The notes under the pieces are model-generated. The model searched no databases. It had not been told where the DNA came from and saw only the letters and a list, made by a program, of their open reading frames with translations. Positions 9,421-18,824 of a DNA stretch of 64,000 nt are shown piece by piece. The stretch is taken from positions 1-64,000 of the forward strand of contig NZ_ADNU01000032.1 of NCBI RefSeq assembly GCF_000178455.1. Reading direction: 5' to 3'. A program made the position numbers and the translations under genes. Each line of letters begins with the position of its first letter. Position 1 is the first letter of the stretch. This DNA comes from Brevibacterium mcbrellneri ATCC 49030 (lineage in GTDB: Bacteria; Actinomycetota; Actinomycetes; Actinomycetales; Brevibacteriaceae).

Positions 9421-10701
9421 TTGCTAACAGAAACTCTCCTTGGGGAGGGTAGTGGGATTTATCGCACTACCCTCCCCAACGGCATTCGCGTTATTTCAGA
9501 AACAATCCCCGGGATCCAGTCCGAAACCGTAGGGGTGTGGGTCGGTTCAGGTTCGCGTGACGAAACTGACGACAACGCTGGCTCCACGCACTTCCTTGAG
9601 CACATGCTGTTCAAGGGCACGGCCACCCGCAGTGCAAAAGACATTGCGCGCACATTCGACCGCACAGGTGGCGAAGCCAATGCGATGACGGCCAAAGAAT
9701 GCACGGCGTATTATTCGCGGTGCTTGGTCGCTGACCTGCCGGACGTGTGTGCAACTCTGTGGGACATGGTGCTGGCATCCACCTTGGCCGTTGCCGAATT
9801 TGAGCGGGAACGCACCGTGATCCTGGACGAACTGGCCATGGGTGCAGACGACCCAGAAGACGTCCTGTTCGAAGCGTATGACGAACTCATCTACGCAGAT
9901 TCACCTTTGGGCAGGCCGGTTGGAGCCACAAAAGAACGCATCCAGGCGCTGGCCTACGACGAACTTCAACACCACTACAAGGAAGCGTACGTAGGACCCC
10001 GGTTGATCTTTTCAGCTGCTGGCGGGGCTGACCACGAAGACCTGGTTGACCTTGTCTGGCGCGCCACCCAGCACCTGCCGGAGGCGACAGCGCCAGTGGG
10101 AACGACCTCGGGCCGGGTGACCCCCGTCTTTTCACCGGGGGAGCGGCACATTGCCCGCCCCACCGAACAACAGAGCCTGATCATGGGTGTTGCGGGGTTG
10201 CACGACGGCCACGACGATCGGTTCACCCTCACCGTGCTGGCTTCGTTGCTGGGCGGTGGCATGTCCAGTCGCTTGTTCCAGACCGTGCGCGAGGAACGTG
10301 GCCTGGCGTATGCCGTGCACACCACGGGGTCGCAGTATTCGGACGTGGGGGACTTTGGGATCTACGCCGGTTGCGCGCCCGCGGTTGCCCAGCAGGTTGT
10401 GGACTTGTGCGTTGAGCAGTGCCAGCGGTTGGCTAGTGAGGGTCCCATGGCCGCCGAGGTGGCAGACACCGCCGCGCAAGTGTCGGCTGCAACTGTGTTG
10501 GGGATGGAGTCGACCGCGATTCGGATGAACCGCTTAGCTAAGAGCGAATTGTCCAACCGGCCGCTGGTTGATGCAGCTGAGCTGGTTGAGCGGGTGCGTG
10601 GCGTGACGGCCGAGGACGTGCAGGCCCTGGCGCAAAGATTGTTTGGTGGGCCGTGGGCTTTGTGTTCCTTGGGGCCTGCGGACAACGTGCGGTTGAAGTA
10701 G
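9421..10701 (+). CDS. M16-family zinc peptidase
   Basis: The 426-residue protein has the inverted zinc motif HFLEHMLF (HxxEH, about residues 59-66) and the downstream glutamate region of M16 peptidases, followed by the second M16 domain with a GGGMSSRLFQ motif (about 277-286). It starts from TTG at 9421, 16 nt after the pnp stop, with no strong ribosome-binding site; coupled translation with pnp is likely. A single-chain M16 peptidase directly after pnp is a conserved actinobacterial arrangement. The substrate is unknown. Confidence 0.9.
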   Translation: MLTETLLGEGSGIYRTTLPNGIRVISETIPGIQSETVGVWVGSGSRDETDDNAGSTHFLEHMLFKGTATRSAKDIARTFDRTGGEANAMTAKECTAYYSRCLVADLPDVCATLWDMVLASTLAVAEFERERTVILDELAMGADDPEDVLFEAYDELIYADSPLGRPVGATKERIQALAYDELQHHYKEAYVGPRLIFSAAGGADHEDLVDLVWRATQHLPEATAPVGTTSGRVTPVFSPGERHIARPTEQQSLIMGVAGLHDGHDDRFTLTVLASLLGGGMSSRLFQTVREERGLAYAVHTTGSQYSDVGDFGIYAGCAPAVAQQVVDLCVEQCQRLASEGPMAAEVADTAAQVSAATVLGMESTAIRMNRLAKSELSNRPLVDAAELVERVRGVTAEDVQALAQRLFGGPWALCSLGPADNVRLK

Positions 10702-10755
10702 GCGGGCGCGGTTGCGGTGAGTGAGACGCATCGAACTCTGACGATAGTCTCAGTT

Positions 10756-10793
10756 GCGCAAACGTTGTAACGTCATCGTTTGCGCGATAGGCT
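10756..10793 (+). promoter_or_regulatory. sodA promoter with overlapping inverted repeat
   Basis: TTGTAA (10765-10770), a 17-bp spacer and TAGGCT (10788-10793) form a reasonable promoter. A perfect 9-bp inverted repeat, GCGCAAACG (10756-10764) and CGTTTGCGC (10777-10785), straddles the -35 and spacer. It could be a repressor site or an RNA hairpin ending the M16 transcript; there is no T-run. Confidence 0.5.
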
Positions 10794-10844
10794 CAAGTTA
10801 GTGGTGGTCAGACGACTACCAGTACGTTTTTTGAGGAGGAAAAC

Positions 10845-11471
10845 ATGGTTGAGCAGTACACGCTCCCGGACCTGCCCTACGACTACGCCGCACTTGAGCC
10901 ACACATTTCGGCCAAGATCATGGAACTTCACCACGACAAGCACCACGCCACCTACGTCAAGGGTGCCAACACCGCTCTTGAACAGATGGCTGAAGCTCGC
11001 GAAAAGGGCGACTTCTCCACAATTGGCAAGCTGTCGAAGGACCTGTCCTTCAACCTGGGTGGACACGTCAACCACTCGATTTTCTGGAACAACATGAGCC
11101 CAGACGGTGGCGACAAGCCAGAAGGTGAACTCGCTGCTGCGATCGACGACCAGTTCGGGGGCTTTGACAAGTTCCAGGGCCAGTTCACTGGTGTTGCTAC
11201 TTCGATCCAGGGCTCCGGTTGGGCAATCCTGGGCTGGGACATGCTGGGCCAGCGCCTCACCATCGAGCAGCTGTACGACCAGCAGGGCAACGTTCAGGTT
11301 GGATACGTCCCACTGTTGCAGCTGGACATGTGGGAGCACGCGTTCTACCTCGACTACCAGAACGTCAAGCCTGACTACGTCAAGGCATGGTGGAACGTTG
11401 TGAACTGGGAAGACGTGGCGGCTCGCTTCGACCGCGCACGCAACCAGACCAAGGACGTTTTGCTGGGCTAA
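10845..11471 (+). CDS. sodA: superoxide dismutase, Fe/Mn type
   Basis: It dismutates superoxide using Mn or Fe in the cytoplasm. The 208-residue product carries [20 protein letters not shown], the ligand histidines in [12 protein letters not shown] and [11 protein letters not shown], and the C-terminal ligand signature [13 protein letters not shown] (WEHAFYL). GAGGAGG immediately precedes the ATG by the right spacing. It is monocistronic: its own promoter lies upstream and a strong terminator follows. Metal preference cannot be decided safely from sequence alone. Confidence 0.96.
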   Translation: MVEQYTLPDLPYDYAALEPHISAKIMELHHDKHHATYVKGANTALEQMAEAREKGDFSTIGKLSKDLSFNLGGHVNHSIFWNNMSPDGGDKPEGELAAAIDDQFGGFDKFQGQFTGVATSIQGSGWAILGWDMLGQRLTIEQLYDQQGNVQVGYVPLLQLDMWEHAFYLDYQNVKPDYVKAWWNVVNWEDVAARFDRARNQTKDVLLG

Positions 11472-11486
11472 GAGCTCACGTGCGAC

Positions 11487-11528
11487 ACGTGCCGGGAACC
11501 TTGCGGGGTTCCCGGCACGTTGTGTTTT
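11487..11528 (+). terminator. intrinsic terminator after sodA
   Basis: The stem ACGTGCCGGGAACC/GGTTCCCGGCACGT is perfect, has a short TTGCGG loop and is followed by TGTGTTTT. Because the MFS gene converges from the right, it may serve both strands. Confidence 0.8.
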
Positions 11529-11558
11529 GGGGGGTGCGTTTTGGCGCAAGGTGAGGCG

Positions 11559-12860
11559 CTACAGTGAGGTGCGGCGCACCCGGCTGGGCAGCCCAATCTT
11601 CTTGGCGAACACCGCCATCCACACAGCCCCGGCGATTCCCGCCAGGCCAATTGCAACGATCCCAGCGCCCAGGGTGGCGAACGTGACGAAGGCAGAAACC
11701 ACCGCTGGTCCGCCTACTCGGCCCGTGTTGGAGAAAAGCGACCAGATGCCTAAGAATCGGCCGCGGTTTTCAGCAGGGCACAGGTCTGCCCCAATCGTCA
11801 TGTTGATTCCGGCGCCCAACCCGTTGCCTAAAGCCATGATGACCACGGCCACGAACGCGCCGGTCACATGTGGCCACACAACCAGCGCTAGGAACCCGGC
11901 ACCAAAAATGCTCACGCACGCAATCAGGGTGGGCGCGCGGCCCAGGCGGTCCTTCGCATAGCCGCCCGGGAACATGATGACCAGCTCAATGGCCGCTCCC
12001 AACGCGATTAACAACGACACCACGGCCTCGCTCAGCCCAATCGAGTGCCCCCACAACTGCACGATCACCGGCTGCACAATCCGCAACCCCATGAGGACCA
12101 TGACCGGCAGACCGGCTAAGATCACCGCCGTCCAATTGACGCCGCGCAACCTGGGTGACGCCCCGCCCGAGGTGTCTGCCACCTCGGTCGCGTCTTCCTC
12201 CTTGGGAGCGCTGGCCTCCGTGGAAGCGTCCGTCTCTATGGCAGCGCGGGTGTGTGACACCTCGGCGGAGTCCCTTCCTTCGCTGGACCCCACGGGCGAA
12301 TACAAAAGAGCCACAGCGACCGCCGCGCACACCGTGGCAAACACAAACACCGACCACAGCGGAAACACCATGACCAAAACAGCGCCCGCGAGCGGACCAA
12401 CCAGGTTTCCCACGCGGATTGTGCCGCCTAAAGCGGTCATGGCGCGGCCAATGAAATGCGTGGGAACGTTCCGGGTGATAAACGACTGGCGGGCCAGCGT
12501 CCACACCGCCTCGCTGGGAGCACGCAAGAACAGACTGGCGGCGTACAGAGCCACAGCTACGGACGCGCCCAAAACCCCAGGCCCGGCGATCAGCGAAAAA
12601 ACCGTGACACCAGAAACGGCGGTGATCAAGGACGTGGCGATGAGCATGGTTGCTCGGTCCCCAATGCGGTCGATCAACATGCCCGCCGGGACTGCGAAAG
12701 TCAGCTGGATGATTCCCATAATCGCCACAATCAGCGACGCAAACGCAGGGGTTGCGCCCACGCTGAGCGCGCCCAACACGTACACGGGTAGAGTGGCGCC
12801 CAGACCCGTGTGGAACAAGAGCGAAGGCGCATAGACCGGCCAGAAAAGTTGCTTGTACAT
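11559..12860 (-). CDS. MFS transporter
   Basis: A roughly 433-residue protein with about 12 hydrophobic segments and a central charged loop (rich in Glu, Ser and Thr, about residues 195-240) that separates the two six-helix halves. GMLIDRIGDRATM after the second helix is the MFS motif A region; GYAKDRLGRAPT is its counterpart in the second half. I place the start at ATG 12860 (MYKQLFWPVYAPSLLF), since the upstream extension has no hydrophobic or conserved features and runs toward dapB. It is divergent from dapB with a 42-nt gap. The substrate is unknown; a drug or metabolite efflux role is possible. Confidence 0.85.
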   Translation of the reverse strand: MYKQLFWPVYAPSLLFHTGLGATLPVYVLGALSVGATPAFASLIVAIMGIIQLTFAVPAGMLIDRIGDRATMLIATSLITAVSGVTVFSLIAGPGVLGASVAVALYAASLFLRAPSEAVWTLARQSFITRNVPTHFIGRAMTALGGTIRVGNLVGPLAGAVLVMVFPLWSVFVFATVCAAVAVALLYSPVGSSEGRDSAEVSHTRAAIETDASTEASAPKEEDATEVADTSGGASPRLRGVNWTAVILAGLPVMVLMGLRIVQPVIVQLWGHSIGLSEAVVSLLIALGAAIELVIMFPGGYAKDRLGRAPTLIACVSIFGAGFLALVVWPHVTGAFVAVVIMALGNGLGAGINMTIGADLCPAENRGRFLGIWSLFSNTGRVGGPAVVSAFVTFATLGAGIVAIGLAGIAGAVWMAVFAKKIGLPSRVRRTSL

Positions 12861-12902
12861 GTACGGGTTAGCATAGAACCGAATCAAATCTGAGGAGTGT
12901 CG

Positions 12903-13646
12903 GTGTCTAACATTCGAGTCGCAGTACTGGGAGCACACGGTCGCATGGGGTCACACGCAGTGCGTGCCCTGGAAGCAGCCGACGGTATTGAAGTCGTGGC
13001 CACCCTGGGGAGCTCCGACCCCCTGGAGCAAGTGGTGGAGTCCGGTGCCCAGGTCGCGGTTGAACTGACCGTTCCGCGTGCAACTGAAGACAACGTACGT
13101 TTTTTGGTCAGCAACGACATCCACACTGTCGTGGGCACTACTGGGTGGGACGATGACCGTTTGAGCAGGCTTGAAGACCTGTGCGCTGAACACCCCCAAG
13201 TTGGTGTGCTCATTGCGCCAAACTTCTCAATTGGCGCGGTCCTGGCCATGCAGTTCGCAGAAATGGCGGCCCCGTACTTTGACTCTGCTGAAGTAATCGA
13301 AATCCACCACACGCGTAAGCTCGACGCGCCCAGTGGAACGGCCGTGTCAACGGCTAAGCGCATCGCCGCGCAGCGCGCGCAGGCGGGCCTACCGCCGGTG
13401 CCAGACGCCACCGAAAGTGACCCGCACGGCGCGCGCGGAGCGGTTATCGACGGGATCCACGTCCACGCGGTGCGACAAGTTGGCATGAACGCCAGCGAAG
13501 AAATCCACTTTGGTTCAGCCCATGAAGCGCTCACGATTCGTACCGACTCGCACTCGACCGAGGCTTTCATGCCTGGAATCGTCCAAGCAGTCAACGCGGT
13601 TGCAGACCACCCCGGGCTCACCGTTGGGCTCGAAAAGTACCTGTAA
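12903..13646 (+). CDS. dapB: 4-hydroxy-tetrahydrodipicolinate reductase
   Basis: DapB reduces hydroxy-tetrahydrodipicolinate with NAD(P)H in the diaminopimelate/lysine pathway. The Rossmann start IRVAVLGAHGRMG (GxxGxxG) and the catalytic and substrate motif EIHHTRKLDAPSGTA (His-His and Lys) are intact, and the length of 247 residues is typical. GTG 12903 is chosen because GAGGAG (12892-12897) lies 5 nt upstream; GTG 12897 overlaps that site. The next gene begins at the TAATG stop/start overlap. dapA lies about 1.8 kb downstream in the same orientation but is transcribed separately. Confidence 0.94.
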   Translation: MSNIRVAVLGAHGRMGSHAVRALEAADGIEVVATLGSSDPLEQVVESGAQVAVELTVPRATEDNVRFLVSNDIHTVVGTTGWDDDRLSRLEDLCAEHPQVGVLIAPNFSIGAVLAMQFAEMAAPYFDSAEVIEIHHTRKLDAPSGTAVSTAKRIAAQRAQAGLPPVPDATESDPHGARGAVIDGIHVHAVRQVGMNASEEIHFGSAHEALTIRTDSHSTEAFMPGIVQAVNAVADHPGLTVGLEKYL

Positions 13647-14098
13647 TGTCAAAGGCGAAAATTGGTGCGATCATCATGGTCGTGCTCTTGGGCGCGTACC
13701 TGGTGGTGATGGTCAACCGCGGGTGGATTCTACTGACTGACCCGCAGCTGATCGCCAAAATCATGGGGGTCGCACTGTTTGTCTTCCCCGTGATCGCAGT
13801 GTGGGCGATTGTGCGGGAGCTGTTCTTTGGGGCGTCCATGGAGCGCTTGGCGAAGATCCTGGAAAAGGAAGGTGGACTTCCCCCAGACAACCTGCCACGT
13901 ACGCCCGGTGGTCGCATTGTTCGTGAAGCTGCAGACAAAGAGTTTGAGAAGTACCGCGCAGAAGCAGAAGCTGATCCCGAAAATTGGCGTAGCTGGTTCC
14001 GGCTTTCGTGTGCGTATGACGCCTCGGGGGACCGCAAACGCGCCCGCGCCACCATGCGTAAGGCGATCAAACTTCACGCTGAGACTGAGAAGCGTTAG
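13646..14098 (+). CDS. small membrane protein with TPR-like tail
   Basis: The 150-residue protein has two membrane helices (about residues 5-25 and 38-60), then a charged region. It ends with a single TPR-like unit (WRSWFRLSCAYDASGDRKRARATMRKA), which suggests a cytoplasmic protein-interaction tail. Its ATG overlaps the dapB stop by one base, so it is translated with dapB. Function is unknown. Its stop overlaps, tail to tail, the stop of the convergent membrane acyltransferase-like gene by 4 nt. Confidence 0.7.
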   Translation: MSKAKIGAIIMVVLLGAYLVVMVNRGWILLTDPQLIAKIMGVALFVFPVIAVWAIVRELFFGASMERLAKILEKEGGLPPDNLPRTPGGRIVREAADKEFEKYRAEAEADPENWRSWFRLSCAYDASGDRKRARATMRKAIKLHAETEKR

Positions 14099-15381
14099 CT
14101 ACCCGTCCTCGCGGGAACCAAACGAGCTACACCAGAGCTGGCAAGCGAAAGCACCTGCTCAAGTGGACCACGGGGGAGTACGAACACCTTCCACAGAACA
14201 GCTGCGAAAACGGCAACGTAAATGTGAAGTGCGTATTCGGGCCACGGGCCCAGCGGGAACTGCTGTGTGATTTCCAGGAACACCACGTGACCGGAGTAGA
14301 TGGTCAACGGCATGGCCCCCGGGGCAGAAAGGAAAAACAACCACACGCGTCCCGGGCCTTCACACAGCTGATGAGTGGGGTTCTGTTCAAACGTGGTTCC
14401 AAAAGAGCCCAGTGCGTTCGAAATCAGGCAGCACACCCCAATGACGGCCAGCGCCACGCCTATTGTCCCGGCGAGGTCGAGCGTGGTTCCTGTGTGCGGT
14501 GCTGAAACCGTGAGCCAACTCCACGTGTCGGTGGGTGTTACCCCGTGAGTTCCTGTGATGAGTAGCTCGTCAAGCGTTTTGTCGTAGTTGTCGAGAGCAG
14601 ATTCCTGAAGCGCGAAGAACCCGGCGGGTGACGCTGTCATCAGGAGCCATGAGAAGGCTTTCGCCAGCACGGCCAGACCGGCACCAACCGCAACTGCACT
14701 CCAACAGGTGACAGAGCGGTACCAGTTGAGGTGACCCAGGGCCATGCCTATCAGAATGTATCCCAGCCACTGAAGAACAGGGTAGTAGCCGGTGAGGCCA
14801 ATCGCGGTGAGCAAGTAGCCCGGCTCAGCGAGCATAAAAAGGTTGGGGATCTCAAAGGCTTGTGACAGCTGGAAGTGACTACGGACCATAAAGCTGATGA
14901 GTGGCGTGACAATGACCCATAGAAACGCGAGCACGCCCAGCGTGCGTGGCCCGGCGCGTAAGAACAATGTGGCGATCATGAACATGATGCCGTAGTTCAC
15001 CAAAATGACTGCCACGTGAGTGGTGAATAAGCCAAGGATGAGCCCCAAGACCACGATGCACAGTCCGCGCGTGAAAAGTCCTGCTGCGGCCCGGGCCCAG
15101 CCACCGTCTTCAAGTGCGCTACGGGTGGAGAGGATTATTGAGATTCCGGCAATGACTGCGAAGAGGGCGGATGCGCGCCCGGCAAAAATGGAGGCCGAGG
15201 TGGCCTCCCCTGCGACTGTGACCAGCGGGACGATGTGGGTTGCGATCATGCCGAAAATGGCGATGCCACGCGCGGTGTCGAGGCCGATGTTGCGGTTTGC
15301 AGGTGCTAGGCGGTTGACGACGACGTTCCCGAAGGAACGTGAAGAGCGCGAGGTGCCGAAGCCTTCTGCGGGAAAAACCAC
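14095..15381 (-). CDS. polytopic membrane protein, DUF1624/DUF418-like (heparan-alpha-glucosaminide acetyltransferase-like)
   Basis: The 428-residue protein has about ten membrane helices. Its start region NRNIGLDTARGIAIFGMIATHIV resembles the DUF1624 domain, with Arg-Gly and a membrane-embedded His, and the C-terminal half (SGHVVFLEITQQFPLG) recalls DUF418. Such proteins are thought to move acyl groups across the membrane; the substrate here is unknown. Translation probably starts at GTG 15381. The gene is convergent with the TPR-like gene and divergent from dapA. Confidence 0.65.
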   Translation of the reverse strand: MVFPAEGFGTSRSSRSFGNVVVNRLAPANRNIGLDTARGIAIFGMIATHIVPLVTVAGEATSASIFAGRASALFAVIAGISIILSTRSALEDGGWARAAAGLFTRGLCIVVLGLILGLFTTHVAVILVNYGIMFMIATLFLRAGPRTLGVLAFLWVIVTPLISFMVRSHFQLSQAFEIPNLFMLAEPGYLLTAIGLTGYYPVLQWLGYILIGMALGHLNWYRSVTCWSAVAVGAGLAVLAKAFSWLLMTASPAGFFALQESALDNYDKTLDELLITGTHGVTPTDTWSWLTVSAPHTGTTLDLAGTIGVALAVIGVCCLISNALGSFGTTFEQNPTHQLCEGPGRVWLFFLSAPGAMPLTIYSGHVVFLEITQQFPLGPWPEYALHIYVAVFAAVLWKVFVLPRGPLEQVLSLASSGVARLVPARTGS

Positions 15382-15460
15382 ACTTTGAGACTAACCCGTT
15401 TGTTAGACGTTGAGGGTGAGCCACGCGCGTAAACCTTGGGCGTTGTATTGTTTAGCGCTG

Positions 15461-15466
15461 TAGAGT
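15461..15466 (+). promoter_or_regulatory. candidate -10 of dapA, leaderless
   Basis: TAGAGT ends 7 nt before the dapA ATG at 15474, so the transcript would begin at or next to the start codon. No convincing -35 is visible. The same TAGAGT hexamer occurs 6 nt before the crp-like start at 30723. Confidence 0.4.
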
Positions 15467-15473
15467 AGAGCAC

Positions 15474-16391
15474 ATGGCTATGATTCATAGTGCGTACGCT
15501 CAGCGGGCACAAGATGCTTTCGGTACGGTTGGTACGGCGATGATCACGCCCTTTTCGCCAAACGGGGCAGTCGATTATGACGCAGTGCAGGTTGTAGCCA
15601 ATTATTTGGTGCAACAAGGCAACGACATGCTGGTGGTTTCGGGTACCACAGGTGAATCACCTACCACCACTGATGAAGAAAAGGGACAGTTACTCAAGGT
15701 TGTCCGAAGCGCTGTGGGCGAACACGTCAAAATTGTTGCCGGTGTGGGCACCAATGTCACGGCCCATTCAATTGAACTGGCCCAGCAGGCGCAAAGCGCT
15801 GGCGCTGATGGCCTGTTGGTTGTTACCCCGTACTATTCCAAGCCATCACAGGACAGTATTCGTGCGCATGTGGAAATGATTGCGGACTCGACTGAGTTGC
15901 CTGTCATGTTGTACGACATTCCGGGTCGTTCCGGGGTTCCCATGGAAACCGAAACGCTTATTCGCATGGGTGAACACCCACGGGTTCTGGCAGTGAAGGA
16001 TGCAAAAGGCGATATCGCGGCGTCCATGGATGTGATGACGCGTTCAGACTTGGTGTACTACTCGGGTGAGGACGCACTGAACTTGCCACTCATGTCCGCC
16101 GGTGCAATTGGCCTGGTGTCAGTTGTAGGGCATGTGGCAGCCAAAGATCTTGCCCGCATGGTTGATGCCGTGCACAACAACGACCTCATGCAGGCCAGGC
16201 ACGTAGCTGAAAACCTGGTGCCTATTGTGGATGCCGTTATGAATCACATGCCTGGGGTTGTGTCCGTGAAGGCGGCCCTGGAGCTCGCTGGAATCATCCA
16301 GTACCGGGGAACTCGTATGCCTCTCTTGCCTGCAACCGAAGAGCAGGTGGAGTTCTTGCGTTCTAAGCTGGGTGAATTTATCAACCCGTAG
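15474..16391 (+). CDS. dapA: 4-hydroxy-tetrahydrodipicolinate synthase
   Basis: DapA condenses pyruvate with aspartate semialdehyde, the committing step of diaminopimelate and lysine synthesis. The 305-residue product has GTVGTAMITPF-type start, GTTGESPTTTDEE (substrate carboxylate site), the catalytic Tyr in LYDIPGRSG and the Schiff-base Lys in VLAVKDAKGDI. An alternative ATG sits two codons later at 15480. rnj follows 58 nt downstream, the usual dapA-rnj pairing in actinobacteria. Confidence 0.95.
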   Translation: MAMIHSAYAQRAQDAFGTVGTAMITPFSPNGAVDYDAVQVVANYLVQQGNDMLVVSGTTGESPTTTDEEKGQLLKVVRSAVGEHVKIVAGVGTNVTAHSIELAQQAQSAGADGLLVVTPYYSKPSQDSIRAHVEMIADSTELPVMLYDIPGRSGVPMETETLIRMGEHPRVLAVKDAKGDIAASMDVMTRSDLVYYSGEDALNLPLMSAGAIGLVSVVGHVAAKDLARMVDAVHNNDLMQARHVAENLVPIVDAVMNHMPGVVSVKAALELAGIIQYRGTRMPLLPATEEQVEFLRSKLGEFINP

Positions 16392-16449
16392 TACGGGTAA
16401 GCAGGCACTTAGTTTTTTGATGAGAAAACACATGTAGAAAGTACATACA

Positions 16450-18135
16450 GTGATTGATTTATTGTCCGAATTGAGTGACCCACCTAAGGCGGACCCTGAA
16501 GCGTTGCGCATTGTGGCGCTGGGTGGCCTTGGTGAAGTGGGCCGAAACATGACCGTGTTTGAATACCGCGGAAAGATCCTGGTGATCGACTGCGGTGTTC
16601 TGTTCCCAGAAGAAGAACAGCCTGGTATCGACCTGATTCTGCCGGACTTTTCATACCTGGATGGTCGTGCTGATGACGTGGTGGGAATTGTGCTCACCCA
16701 CGGCCACGAAGACCACATTGGTGCGGTCCCGTACTTGCTGAAGAAGCTGGGGGATGTTCCAATCCTGGGGTCCACACTGACCCTCGCACTGGTGGAAGCG
16801 AAGCTCAAAGAGCACCGGATCCGCGCAACTACTCGCATCGTCGCCGAAGACGACAAGGACCAGTTGGGCCCGTTCGACCTCGAGTTTGTGGCCGTCAACC
16901 ACTCCATTCCAGACGCGTTGGCAGTGTGCGTGCGCACGGGTGCTGGAACCATTCTGCACACCGGTGACTTCAAGATGGACCAGTTGCCACTTGACGGCCG
17001 CATCACTGACTTGCGGTCGTTTGCGCGTTTGGGTGAAGAAGGCGTGGACCTGTTCCTCACCGACTCCACGAACGCCGATGTCCCCGGTTTCACCTCGATG
17101 GAAAAAGACATTGGGGCTGTCCTTGAAGCGCAGTTTGGTCGTGCTGAACGACGCATCATTGTGGCGTCATTCGCCTCCCACGTCCACCGTGTCCAGCAGG
17201 TGCTAGAAGCTGCGTCTGCGCACGGACGCAAGGTCGCGTTGGTGGGCCGGTCCATGGTGCGCAACATGAAGATCGCCCAGGAGCTTGGCTACTTGAACGT
17301 GCCACCGGGCGTGCTCATCGACATTAAGCACGTGGACTCACTGCCTGATGACCAGGTGGTGCTCATGTGTACGGGATCGCAGGGTGAGCCTATGGCTGCA
17401 CTGTCGCGTATGGCGAACGGTTCGCACCGCGTGACCGTGAACGAAGGCGACATGGTGGTTCTGGCGTCGTCCTTGATCCCAGGAAACGAAACCGCGGTGT
17501 TTCGGGTCATCAACGGACTCATGAAGTTGGGCGCCACCGTGATCCACAAGGGTAATGCCAAGGTCCACGTGTCTGGTCACGCATCGGCTGGTGAACTGTT
17601 GTATGCGTACAACATTGTCAAACCCCGAGGTGTCATGCCGGTGCACGGCGAATGGCGGCACATGCTGGCGAACGCAAAGCTTGCGATCGACACGGGAGTG
17701 CCGGAAGACCACGTTGTTGTTGCTGACGACGGCTGGGTTGTGGACCTCAAGGACGGCAAGGCGCGCGTTGTGGGCGCCGTGGATTGTGACTACGTGTTCG
17801 TTGACGGATCGTCAGTGGGTACAGTCACCGAATCGGATCTGCAGGACCGCCGCATCCTTGCGGGTGAAGGGTTCGTGTCGATCTTTATGACGGTGGACAA
17901 GTCAGACAAGCGGGTGTTGGCGGGCCCGGTCATCCATACCCGAGGTGTCGCAGAGTCCGACCGTGTGTTCGACACGATCAAGCCCAAGATTGAAAAGGCA
18001 GTTGCGGACGCCTTGGATGATGGGGTTGTCGATGAGCACAAGCTCCAGCAGATCATCCGACGCACCATTGGGCGTTGGATCTCTTCCAAGCTTCGTCGCA
18101 AGCCCATGATTGTGCCCATGGTGGTTATCGTCTAA
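16450..18135 (+). CDS. rnj: ribonuclease J
   Basis: RNase J combines endonuclease and 5'-3' exonuclease activities and works in mRNA decay and rRNA maturation alongside PNPase. The 561-residue protein has the beta-lactamase core with THGHEDHIG (HxHxDH zinc motif, about residues 79-87), LHTGDFK and the beta-CASP part with SGHAS and MPVHGEWRH. It starts at GTG 16450 after a weak AAAG-type site. It follows dapA and is probably co-transcribed with it. Confidence 0.94.
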   Translation: MIDLLSELSDPPKADPEALRIVALGGLGEVGRNMTVFEYRGKILVIDCGVLFPEEEQPGIDLILPDFSYLDGRADDVVGIVLTHGHEDHIGAVPYLLKKLGDVPILGSTLTLALVEAKLKEHRIRATTRIVAEDDKDQLGPFDLEFVAVNHSIPDALAVCVRTGAGTILHTGDFKMDQLPLDGRITDLRSFARLGEEGVDLFLTDSTNADVPGFTSMEKDIGAVLEAQFGRAERRIIVASFASHVHRVQQVLEAASAHGRKVALVGRSMVRNMKIAQELGYLNVPPGVLIDIKHVDSLPDDQVVLMCTGSQGEPMAALSRMANGSHRVTVNEGDMVVLASSLIPGNETAVFRVINGLMKLGATVIHKGNAKVHVSGHASAGELLYAYNIVKPRGVMPVHGEWRHMLANAKLAIDTGVPEDHVVVADDGWVVDLKDGKARVVGAVDCDYVFVDGSSVGTVTESDLQDRRILAGEGFVSIFMTVDKSDKRVLAGPVIHTRGVAESDRVFDTIKPKIEKAVADALDDGVVDEHKLQQIIRRTIGRWISSKLRRKPMIVPMVVIV

Positions 18136-18197
18136 AAGACCGGACCGGGAATACCGGGGAATGCTGGTCGAACGTGCGAATCTAGGAAGTCTCCCAC

Positions 18198-18824
18198 ATG
18201 CGAGATGAACACGGGTCGGTAGAAGACGTTCTCGCGGGCGTTGGGCCCCGGTTGCGACGCATTCGTCAGGCTCGCGAACTCACATTGGGAGACGTAGCTG
18301 ATTCGACTAGCATCTCTGTATCAACCTTGTCCCGGCTGGAATCAGGCGAGCGAAAACCTACCCTGGAGCTGCTACTGGCACTGTCGGGTCTGTACGATCT
18401 GCCCTTAGATGATTTGGTGGGCGCCCCTCCTGTAGGGGACCCCCGCGTGTATCAAAGGCCAGTGAGCCGAGGTGGCATAACGGTGGTGCCGCTGACTCAC
18501 TTTCCGGGTCCCCAGCACGCGCTCAAGATGGTGATTCCGTCAACCAGGTCTGTGCCACATTTGTGCCGGCACAAGGGCTACGAATGGCTCTATGTTCTTT
18601 CAGGGGAACTACGACTCATCGTTGGTAGCCACGACGTAGTGCTGACGGCTGGTCAGGCAGCCGAATTCGACACAACGACTTTGCACTGGTTCGGCAGCAC
18701 GGGAGAGTCGCCGGTAGAGATTCTCAGTTTGTTGGGCCTGCAAGGGCAGCGGATTCATCTCTCCAGCGTGATGCAGGCTGAGTCACGAACAGCGACGAAC
18801 GATAGTCCGAACGATGCGCCCTGA
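18198..18824 (+). CDS. XRE-family regulator with C-terminal cupin
   Basis: The 208-residue protein has an N-terminal helix-turn-helix (LTLGDVADSTSISVSTLSRL, about residues 25-44, then ESGERKPTL) and a C-terminal cupin_2 domain (HKGYEWLYVLSGELRL ... GQAAEFDTTTLHWFG). This is the architecture of small-molecule-sensing repressors such as SinR/PuuR-like proteins. Its ligand and targets are unknown. Its 3' end overlaps the convergent DUF2938 gene by 42 nt, so the two could form overlapping transcripts. Confidence 0.88.
   Translation: MRDEHGSVEDVLAGVGPRLRRIRQARELTLGDVADSTSISVSTLSRLESGERKPTLELLLALSGLYDLPLDDLVGAPPVGDPRVYQRPVSRGGITVVPLTHFPGPQHALKMVIPSTRSVPHLCRHKGYEWLYVLSGELRLIVGSHDVVLTAGQAAEFDTTTLHWFGSTGESPVEILSLLGLQGQRIHLSSVMQAESRTATNDSPNDAP

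Noticed and set aside
12881-12938. Longer N-terminus for the MFS transporter starting at 12938
   Set aside because: The extra 26 residues are polar, overlap the start of dapB and have no ribosome-binding site; the start at 12860 precedes the first membrane helix.
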